Source: an uncultured Dyadobacter sp. (GTDB lineage: Bacteria > Bacteroidota > Bacteroidia > Cytophagales > Spirosomataceae). Taken from it: a stretch of DNA of 5,356 nucleotides. The stretch's first letter is position 1, and each line of letters begins with the position of its first letter. This document shows, piece after piece, positions 1-5,356 of this stretch. The DNA lies in assembly GCA_937880795.1 (NCBI GenBank), contig CALGRQ010000025.1, positions 1-5,356 of the forward strand. The letters are read 5' to 3'. The notes below the pieces were generated by a model, which was given only the letters and a program-made list of their open reading frames with translations, was not told the DNA's origin and made no database searches. The position numbers and the translations under genes were made by a program.

Positions 1-198
1 TTTAAAAAATAGGTTTTCCTTTCCTTTTTCTGTATTGCGGCTCGTGCCTAATACCAGTGCAACGTCGTTGCTGGGCAAGTTTTCGATGGAAAAGAAATTG
101 TAAGGACGTGTATAGTAAACTACCCACAGATTGCAGAGCAATATGAAAACCAAGCTGACAAATGCTAATACAATGATAGCCTTAATCAAATTTTTCAC
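1..198 (-). CDS. SanA/YdcF-like (DUF218) membrane-anchored protein, N-terminal part only
   Basis: Reading leftwards from a GTG at 196-198, 66 codons stay open to the window edge, so the C-terminal part is missing. Residues 4-29 form one hydrophobic membrane segment (LIKAIIVLAFVSLVFILL and on) after a short positive N-terminus, which suggests an inner-membrane anchor with the remainder outside the cytoplasm. Residues 46-53 read VALVLGTS and are followed by a Gly-rich turn and an Asn-Leu-Phe-Phe stretch. This matches the start of the DUF218 domain in E. coli SanA (VGVVLGTAKYY), a family tied to envelope barrier function and vancomycin sensitivity in enterobacteria; its chemistry is not settled. 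GTG is preferred because an in-frame TAG lies ten codons upstream (226-228) with no ATG between; a TTG at codon 4 is the alternative. No Shine-Dalgarno sequence or promoter is evident. The family call is fairly firm; the function in this organism is inferred. Confidence 0.78.
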   Translation of the reverse strand, partial: MKNLIKAIIVLAFVSLVFILLCNLWVVYYTRPYNFFSIENLPSNDVALVLGTSRNTEKGKENLFFK

Positions 199-280
199 TT
201 CTGAAATTGAGGATAGTCTGGTTACCTAACAGTCCATTATGGCTGTGGGTTTCGTTTTATGCTTATTTCTTCTTGCTGAT

Positions 281-345
281 ACGCTGTTTTATGAATATGC
301 TTCCGGGAAAACTATAAATTTCCGGAAGCATATTTTACGCAGCGT
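281..345 (-). terminator. Terminator-like long hairpin after parC
   Basis: Arms 294-306 and 322-334 (AATATGCTTCCGG and its exact complement) pair over 13 bp. A G-U pair and two A-T pairs extend this to 294-309/319-334 around a 9-base loop. An outer 6-bp stem, ACGCTG at 281-286 with CAGCGT at 340-345, can close the structure across a small internal loop. The core begins 13 bases after the parC stop codon, so it most likely ends or stabilises the parC transcript. No clear U-run follows on the minus strand (the RNA continues CAUAAAACAGC), so efficient intrinsic termination is not certain, and some readthrough into the sanA-like gene is possible. Confidence 0.6.
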
Positions 346-347
346 GT

Positions 348-3125
348 TTATTCAAACAGGCCTAGTTGACTTTTAGGGTCAGTAGACTTTTTCGGAGCTT
401 TTTTCGGTTTGACTTTGGTCTCCTCGGCAGGCTCTGTCTCCACGTTCTCCGTCTCATCTGCTGTTGGTTGAGCCGCATCTACGGCGGTGTCGTCAGTTGC
501 AACAGTTTCTGAAGAAGTATTATTGGCGTCACTTTCTACTGATGCGGCCTCTTCTATATTCGGTTCATCAAGTTCGGCTGATGGTTCATCAGCGGTTGGC
601 GATGCCTCTTCCTCTTCGGGTTGTTCTGGTAGAGGATCTAGCCAGCGTATTTCTTTAAACTTGTCGTAAGGAAGCTTGTTACCAATTGCTTTCCAGCCTC
701 TAACATCTACCAGGTCTTCAATCAGATATTCATGACTGCTTTTATCTGATGTGGCTGTTTTCGGAAGTAGAATCTCTAAACGAGGATGCTTGTCCGAGCT
801 AGCTAGGAGTAACTTGCTATTTTTGAAATCGCTGATGAATAAGAATTTCTTATCCAGAGATGTGGTTTCGATATGGAAGCGCTTGATGAAATGATGCTTT
901 TGTCCACCATCATAATATATAGCACTTATGGCTAATTTCGGACTGAATTTCTTAACCAGCATCACCTCATTAGAAACATAATGATTGGTGAGGTCGAAGT
1001 TGGTAAGCTCGTAGGTTCCGTCTTTATATACGACCAATATACTATCAGTAGGTCCAAAGTTACCCAGGTATTCACCACGCTCGTCGCGGTTGAGTCGTCC
1101 TAAAATAGGATCGAACCACATATCCACGCCACCCAGCGTAGATCGTCCGGCTTGTTTCATGGTTAGTTTTCTGACGGGATATTTCGTCAGAATGTTCCCC
1201 ATGGCACTTCGGTTTTTAATCAATAGGTCGGCGAAGTTGTAGTCAAACTGCTTCACTTTTGCTTTACTTTGCGCTTGCAGATTGATGGTGATAATCTCGG
1301 CCTCGCCATTGTCGTTGGCTGTAAAGTATGTGATTTTGGACTTTGGGGTTCCTTGCGTCAGGTCATATTCACGGTCGCGTGTTACGGCAGTTATCTGGCA
1401 ACGTTTGATATAGGAAATACCTGTTTTACCATCCACATACACCAGGTTATAGACTTTGCGCTCATCGTTTTTCACGAAAACCGCGCAATGAATAATGTCC
1501 TTGCCTACAAAAACCTTATCCTGAGCCTTTACCACAACGCATTTACCGTCAGCTTTGAAAACAATAATGTCATCAATATCCGAGCAGTCCATTACGTACT
1601 CGTCCTTCTTCAACCCATAACCCACAAAACCTTCGGATCGGTTTACATATAGCTTTTGGTTGTTGGCCGCTACAATGTTGGCCGCAATTTGGTTGAAGGC
1701 ACGTATTTCGGTCCGGCGCTCTCTTCCTTTTCCGTATTTCTTCAACAGGTCTCGGAAATACTCAATGGCAAAGCGGGTGATATTAGCCAGGTTATCTTCC
1801 GTTTCGGCAAGTTCATCCTGCCATTTGCGCATCAATTCATCGGCTTTATAGCCATCATATTTAGAGATTCGCTTAATGCGTATTTCGGTGAGTGCAATAA
1901 TATCCTCATCCGTAATTTCTCTGTAAAACTGAGGTTTGAATGGGTCGAGTCCGCGGTCAATGGTGCGGATTACATCTTCAAAGGTTTCACATTCTTCAAT
2001 ATCTCGATATATACGGTTCTCGATAAATATTTTTTCAAGTGAGCCGTACAGGATTTTTTCCAGCAACGCCAGCTTTTTGATCTCCAATTCACGTTGAAGA
2101 AGGTCTACCGTTTGCTGGGTATTGTATTTCAGGATTTCGGTAACACCTACAAAATGAGGCTTGTCCTCAATGATGATGCAGGCATTAGGTGATATGGAAA
2201 CCTCACACTCGGTAAAGGCATATAGGGCATCCATGGTAATATCGGGAGAAACTCCTGGTGCCAAATGCACTTGTATTTCCACATCGGCAGCCGTGTTATC
2301 CACTACCTTGCGGATTTTTATCTTGCCACCATCATTGGCCTTTACAATGGATTCTATGAGTGATGTTGTGGTGGTTCCAAAGGGTATATCCCGGATTACC
2401 AACATCTTTTTGTCCTCTTCTTCTATTTTAGCGCGCACACGCACTTTCCCACCCCGTTGCCCGTCGTTGTAGTTAGATATATCGATTTGACCACCTGTTA
2501 AGAAATCAGGATAAATCACAACATCTTTCCCTTGTAGAATCTGAACGGACGCTTCAAGTAGTTCACAAAAATTGTGCGGGAGAATTTTTGTAGATAAACC
2601 TACGGCAATACCCTCAACACCCAGCGACAAGAGTAGTGGGAATTTAACAGGAAGTGTTACCGGTTCTTTCTTACGCCCATCATACGATAGTTGCCATTCG
2701 GTGGTATTGTCATTGAAAACAATTTCCTTGGCAAACTTGGAAAGCCGTACTTCGATATAACGTCCGGCAGCGGCACCATCACCCGTTCGGATATCTCCCC
2801 AGTTACCCTGGGTATCGAATAACAATTCTTTTTGTCCGATGTTGATAATGGCATCATAAATAGATGCATCTCCGTGTGGGTGAAACTGCATTGACGATCC
2901 CACCACGTTGGCTACTTTATTGAAGCGACCATCATCCATTTCATTGAGAGCATGCAAAATGCGCCGTTGTACAGGCTTTAAGCCGTCTTCGATGGCGGGT
3001 ACGGCACGTTCCAAGATTACATAGGAGGCATAGTCAAGAAACCAACTTTCGTATAAACCCGAAATGGGCAGTTTTTCATGAAGTTCGCTGTCTTCTGCTT
3101 CGGGTGCAGATCCGTTTTCGTTCAT
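348..3125 (-). CDS. parC: DNA topoisomerase IV subunit A (ParC)
   Basis: This is the cleavage-and-rejoining subunit of topoisomerase IV, which with ParE (ATPase, not in this window) unlinks daughter chromosomes and relaxes supercoils. Residues 20-130 contain the winged-helix core, with the family stretch DYASYVILERAVP, the DGLKPVQRR motif and the catalytic Arg122-Tyr123 pair in AAAGRYIE. The tower region follows to about 350. A helical dimer-gate region lies around 340-470, and a beta-pinwheel C-terminal domain around 485-830. No true GyrA box is seen in the pinwheel, only a degenerate RSTLGG at 661-666, which favours ParC over GyrA. The length of 925 is long, owing to an acidic tail (831-903), a Lys-rich patch (904-913) and a QLGLF peptide (920-924). 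Position 87, equivalent to E. coli GyrA Ser83, is Ala. The ATG at 3123-3125 gives a short variable leader before the conserved core; no Shine-Dalgarno sequence is visible. ParC is well supported, though naming within the GyrA/ParC pair is based on likeness to Bacteroidota homologues. Confidence 0.93.
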   Translation of the reverse strand: MNENGSAPEAEDSELHEKLPISGLYESWFLDYASYVILERAVPAIEDGLKPVQRRILHALNEMDDGRFNKVANVVGSSMQFHPHGDASIYDAIINIGQKELLFDTQGNWGDIRTGDGAAAGRYIEVRLSKFAKEIVFNDNTTEWQLSYDGRKKEPVTLPVKFPLLLSLGVEGIAVGLSTKILPHNFCELLEASVQILQGKDVVIYPDFLTGGQIDISNYNDGQRGGKVRVRAKIEEEDKKMLVIRDIPFGTTTTSLIESIVKANDGGKIKIRKVVDNTAADVEIQVHLAPGVSPDITMDALYAFTECEVSISPNACIIIEDKPHFVGVTEILKYNTQQTVDLLQRELEIKKLALLEKILYGSLEKIFIENRIYRDIEECETFEDVIRTIDRGLDPFKPQFYREITDEDIIALTEIRIKRISKYDGYKADELMRKWQDELAETEDNLANITRFAIEYFRDLLKKYGKGRERRTEIRAFNQIAANIVAANNQKLYVNRSEGFVGYGLKKDEYVMDCSDIDDIIVFKADGKCVVVKAQDKVFVGKDIIHCAVFVKNDERKVYNLVYVDGKTGISYIKRCQITAVTRDREYDLTQGTPKSKITYFTANDNGEAEIITINLQAQSKAKVKQFDYNFADLLIKNRSAMGNILTKYPVRKLTMKQAGRSTLGGVDMWFDPILGRLNRDERGEYLGNFGPTDSILVVYKDGTYELTNFDLTNHYVSNEVMLVKKFSPKLAISAIYYDGGQKHHFIKRFHIETTSLDKKFLFISDFKNSKLLLASSDKHPRLEILLPKTATSDKSSHEYLIEDLVDVRGWKAIGNKLPYDKFKEIRWLDPLPEQPEEEEASPTADEPSAELDEPNIEEAASVESDANNTSSETVATDDTAVDAAQPTADETENVETEPAEETKVKPKKAPKKSTDPKSQLGLFE

Positions 3126-3166
3126 AAATGAAGGATGAACCAGGGGTTAAATATTCTGTAAACGTT

Positions 3167-3194
3167 TATCTATATTGTTACTTACCGGCTTCAA
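3167..3194 (-). promoter_or_regulatory. Weak candidate promoter for parC
   Basis: On the minus strand TTGAAG (3189-3194) is followed after 16 bases by TAGATA (3167-3172), which would place transcription start near 3160 and leave a leader of about 35 bases before the parC ATG. The downstream hexamer matches the Bacteroidota TAnnTTTG element only poorly, so this is a suggestion based on position and spacing rather than a strong motif. Confidence 0.27.
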
Positions 3195-3279
3195 AGGAGA
3201 ATCAACAGATTAGAAAATCGTGGAATCAGATGGATGAGTTCCGGAAGATTCAATTTATAATATCGCTAATATAGCAAAT

Positions 3280-3945
3280 TTAGCGCTCATTTTGATTTTT
3301 TGTACCTTCGGGAGTACTGTTAATGACGGTCAAGAGTTCGCTGATCATCATGGCAGTGGCTCCCCATATTTTATAACCATTGATATCGTAATGAGGTGCA
3401 TGAATTTGCTCTCCCCGAATATTAATGGAACTTGAACCCACGATACTGTCATCGGATATTTCTGTCAGTTTTACTTCAAATATATCTTCCACTTCACGTG
3501 CATCGGGATAAAAATCCGGACGGTATGGGATGGTTGCAACAACCGGTAAAACATAAAAATTACTAGGAGGGATAAAAATCTCCGTCAAGCAACCCAGTAT
3601 TTGCACATCCGTAAGGCGTAAGCCAATTTCCTCCTGTGCTTCGCGTAATGCAGTTCTCATCAGGTTTTCGTCCTCGGGTTCATATCTGCCACCTGGAAAA
3701 GCAACCTGTCCCGAATGAACACCATCATAGGCGGGTCTTAAAATCAATGGAAAAAATATTTCTCCATCATGCTCATAAAACAAAATGAGTACCGCACTTT
3801 TTCTGGTTCGGTTGTTTGGTTTGGTGGTAAGTCTCAGTTTAGAGGTAGCCTGCATAATCTGATGCGCTGCTTCACCAGGAAGCGGATATTCCAGATTATT
3901 GATCAATTTTTTGGTAAACAATGAAAATGATCCAACTGAGCCCAT
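3280..3945 (-). CDS. Nudix hydrolase, CoA pyrophosphatase type
   Basis: This is a probable cytoplasmic Mg/Mn-dependent Nudix enzyme that splits coenzyme A (or related CoA species) into 4'-phosphopantetheine and 3',5'-ADP, limiting or recycling the CoA pool. From Met at 3943-3945 it has 221 residues, near the usual size. Residues 70-86 (R, then GVHSGQVAFPGG) match the spacing of the CoA-specific signature R-[SA]-x3-R-x3-G-x3-FPGG. Pro71 and Gly75 replace the usual Ser/Ala and Arg, as I recall from Bacteroidota homologues. The Nudix helix follows, with TALREAQEEIGL at 98-109; Glu102, Glu105 and Glu106 are the expected metal ligands. Later family stretches are EIFIPPSNF (122-130) and GYKIWGATAMMISELL (190-205). 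An open frame continues upstream to an ATG at 4023, but those 26 extra codons cross a promoter element and an inverted repeat and show no family likeness. Substrate is inferred from the signature; no experiment is implied. Confidence 0.88.
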   Translation of the reverse strand: MGSVGSFSLFTKKLINNLEYPLPGEAAHQIMQATSKLRLTTKPNNRTRKSAVLILFYEHDGEIFFPLILRPAYDGVHSGQVAFPGGRYEPEDENLMRTALREAQEEIGLRLTDVQILGCLTEIFIPPSNFYVLPVVATIPYRPDFYPDAREVEDIFEVKLTEISDDSIVGSSSINIRGEQIHAPHYDINGYKIWGATAMMISELLTVINSTPEGTKNQNER

Positions 3946-3985
3946 AGAAACTTGGATTAAAAATAGATGTACGCTCCGTCCCCAA

Positions 3986-3993
3986 CAAATATA
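3986..3993 (-). promoter_or_regulatory. Bacteroidota-type -7 promoter element for the Nudix gene
   Basis: The minus strand reads TATATTTG here, an exact match to the TAnnTTTG element recognised by the primary sigma factor of Bacteroidota. It would start transcription roughly 35 bases before the Nudix ATG at 3945. No clean TTG lies at the -33 position; that region is a T-run inside the adjacent inverted repeat, so strength and control are uncertain. The motif is short and AT-rich, so position near the start is the main support. Confidence 0.5.
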
Positions 3994-3995
3994 CA

Positions 3996-4032
3996 ACATC
4001 TTTAATGATATTAAAAATATCATTAAAGATGT
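3996..4032. repeat. Perfect 17-bp inverted repeat with 3-base spacer, between the FAD gene and the Nudix gene
   Basis: The arm ACATCTTTAATGATATT at 3996-4012 is repeated as its exact reverse complement at 4016-4032, separated by AAA. It starts 49 bases after the stop codon of the FAD-dependent gene, as a terminator could, but only 3 of 17 pairs are G-C and the minus-strand RNA continues UGUAUAUUUG rather than a clean U-run. It also ends two bases before the TATATTTG element of the Nudix gene, so it covers the -33 region, where a dimeric repressor or activator would bind. Both roles could coexist. The symmetry is directly seen; the role is inferred. Confidence 0.6.
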
Positions 4033-4081
4033 CTATTTTGATACTGTTGATTACATATTGAAGCGAATGGTGTCCTGCAAA

Positions 4082-5356
4082 TTACACAACCGCGTACAAC
4101 TTAGCAAGTTGCTCCGCACAACGCTCACCGTCCATCGCTGCCGACATAATGCCACCCGCATACCCGGCACCTTCACCGCAAGGAAATAAGCCTTTCACCA
4201 CAGGGTGTTCACAGGTATCACGGTCGCGAGGGATGCGTACAGGGGATGATGTACGGCTTTCGACCCCAATTAATTGAGCGTCCCAGGATAAATAGCCCTT
4301 CATTTTTCTCCCAAAATCAGATAGTCCATCCCTAAGCGGTTGCGCTATATTGGGAGGTAAAACCTGATGTAAGTCAACGGATTGAAGTCCCGGTTGGTAG
4401 GAGGTTTCTCTTAGCTCGGCAGAGGTTTTCATGCGTATAAAATCATTAACCAGCTGAGCAGGGGCCGTTTGTGTTGCTCCGGCCAGATCGCAAGCTCTTT
4501 GTTCGATCTCCTTTTGAAATTCCAGTCCAGCCAAAGGGCCAAAATCTTTATAGGGAGCAATATCACTTTCTTCCACAGAAACGACAATCCCGGAATTTGC
4601 ATAAGGGGAATCTCTACGGGATGGCGACATGCCATTCACGACCACTTCACCAGGTGCCGTTGCTGCGGGTACTATAAAGCCACCGGGGCACATACAGAAC
4701 GAAAAAACACCTCGTTGGACACCTTGATAGCGGGTTTGTGTAACCAAACTATATGATGCAGCAGGCAGGTAAGGTCCACGGTTTACATCGCAATGGTATT
4801 GAATTTTATCAATTACTTGTTGCGGATGTTCGATACGGACACCGAGGGCAAATGATTTGCTTTCGATGAGGATATTTTTGTCGTTGAGTAACTCGTAAAT
4901 ATCCCTGGCCGAGTGTCCGGTCGCGAGAATAACACCAAGACCGATATATTCTTTGTTATCGTTGGTAACCACGCCTTTTAATACATTTCCTTCCACCAGA
5001 AGGTCTGTCACTTTGGTATCGAAGTGGATTTCACCGCCGGCTTTTAAAATACTCTCACGCATGTTAGCCACCACAACGGGTAGCTTATTGGTACCTATAT
5101 GTGGATGTGTGTCAATCAGGATTTGTTCGGTGGCGCCGTGGCCCACAAAAATTTCCAGCACCCGCCGAATGTCGCCGCGTTTATTGGAGCGGGTATATAG
5201 TTTTCCGTCGGAGTAAGTTCCTGCCCCACCTTCACCAAAACAATAGTTCGACTCCGGGTTTACCACGTGTTCTTTATTGATAGCAGCCAGATCGCGACGT
5301 CTTGTACGGACATCGGTACCTCTCTCAAAAAGAATAGGTTTAATGCCCAGTTCAAT
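4082..5356 (-). CDS. FAD-dependent dehydrogenase of COG2509 type, N-terminus cut off
   Basis: The reading frame is open from the right edge to the stop at 4082-4084, giving 424 visible residues. The GTG at 5264-5266 is internal, because the 30 codons before it already match the family. The N-terminal GxGxxG dinucleotide-binding loop and the true start lie beyond the window. Visible landmarks, numbered from the edge, are: the FERG stretch (10-13), where the Glu ending the second Rossmann strand usually binds the FAD ribose; a VNPESNYCFGEGGAGTYSDGK block (32-52); ATGHSARD (145-152), the second FAD-fold motif; FCMCPGGF (220-227); ESRTSSPVRIPRD (366-378); and GLFPCGEGAGYAGGI (389-403), the C-terminal FAD-binding block. 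The family is widespread and soluble but has no agreed substrate; it is often annotated simply as an NAD(P)/FAD-dependent oxidoreductase. The two conserved Cys in CMC could be redox-active, which is conjecture. The family call is strong; the physiological reaction is unknown. Confidence 0.9.
   Translation of the reverse strand: MELGIKPILFERGTDVRTRRRDLAAINKEHVVNPESNYCFGEGGAGTYSDGKLYTRSNKRGDIRRVLEIFVGHGATEQILIDTHPHIGTNKLPVVVANMRESILKAGGEIHFDTKVTDLLVEGNVLKGVVTNDNKEYIGLGVILATGHSARDIYELLNDKNILIESKSFALGVRIEHPQQVIDKIQYHCDVNRGPYLPAASYSLVTQTRYQGVQRGVFSFCMCPGGFIVPAATAPGEVVVNGMSPSRRDSPYANSGIVVSVEESDIAPYKDFGPLAGLEFQKEIEQRACDLAGATQTAPAQLVNDFIRMKTSAELRETSYQPGLQSVDLHQVLPPNIAQPLRDGLSDFGRKMKGYLSWDAQLIGVESRTSSPVRIPRDRDTCEHPVVKGLFPCGEGAGYAGGIMSAAMDGERCAEQLAKLYAVV

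Noticed and set aside
2442..2465. DGQRGGKV (ParC residues 221-228), which resembles the GyrA box QRRGGKG.
   Set aside because: It lies in the N-terminal tower region, not in the C-terminal pinwheel where a GyrA box wraps DNA, and homologous ParC proteins carry a similar NDGxRGG stretch there. It does not make the protein a gyrase.
1269..2472. Several plus-strand open frames inside parC, up to about 128 codons.
   Set aside because: They are antisense to a complete conserved gene, show no recognisable domain, and have low-complexity or biased composition typical of shadow frames.
3126..3279. Possible terminator for the Nudix gene, from short repeats such as GCTATATTAGC near 3264-3274.
   Set aside because: The stem is only four pairs, with no U-run following. 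I see no convincing terminator here, so readthrough into parC cannot be excluded.
3275..3282. TAAATTTG on the minus strand, an exact TAnnTTTG match that could be a parC promoter.
   Set aside because: It overlaps the stop codon of the Nudix gene, lies about 150 bases from the parC start, and has no TTG at the -33 distance. A match of this kind in AT-rich DNA is easily due to chance.
5264..5266. GTG as the start of the FAD-dependent protein.
   Set aside because: The 30 codons upstream to the window edge are open in the same frame and match the family (FERG, then a basic RTRRRD stretch). The gene therefore continues beyond the window.
1..5356. A novel defence, mobile or RNA-based system.
   Set aside because: All substantial coding space is explained by four known families on one strand. 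No direct repeat array, transposase, integrase, tRNA or long unexplained structured region was found.

Overview
The window reads as an ordinary chromosomal stretch from a member of the Bacteroidota. The support for that placement is the type IIA topoisomerase A subunit, the CoA-pyrophosphatase-type Nudix protein and the FAD-dependent oxidoreductase, all of which look like the Bacteroidota versions of their families as I remember them. In addition, no visible start codon has a convincing Shine-Dalgarno sequence, and one upstream region carries an exact match to the TAnnTTTG promoter element of this phylum. I cannot place it below phylum.

All four genes lie on the minus strand, so transcription runs from high to low coordinates. 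From the right edge they are: a FAD-dependent dehydrogenase of the COG2509 type, whose N-terminus is cut off by the window (4082-5356); a 221-residue Nudix hydrolase of the CoA pyrophosphatase type (3280-3945); a complete 925-residue topoisomerase IV subunit A, ParC (348-3125); and the first 66 residues of a membrane-anchored SanA/YdcF-like protein that runs off the left edge (1-198).

The intergenic stretches are short (about 136, 154 and 149 bases). The first holds a perfect 17-bp inverted repeat lying directly upstream of a consensus-like promoter element for the Nudix gene. The second holds only a weak promoter candidate for parC. The third holds a long terminator-like hairpin just after the parC stop codon.

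The genes do not form an obvious pathway: DNA decatenation, CoA turnover, an uncharacterised flavoprotein and an envelope protein. Each appears to be its own transcription unit, or a loosely linked one. I found no mobile element, CRISPR array, RNA gene or defence cassette. The points most worth a second look are the regulatory palindrome, the acidic ParC tail ending in a sliding-clamp-like QLGLF peptide, and an alanine at the classic quinolone-contact position of ParC.
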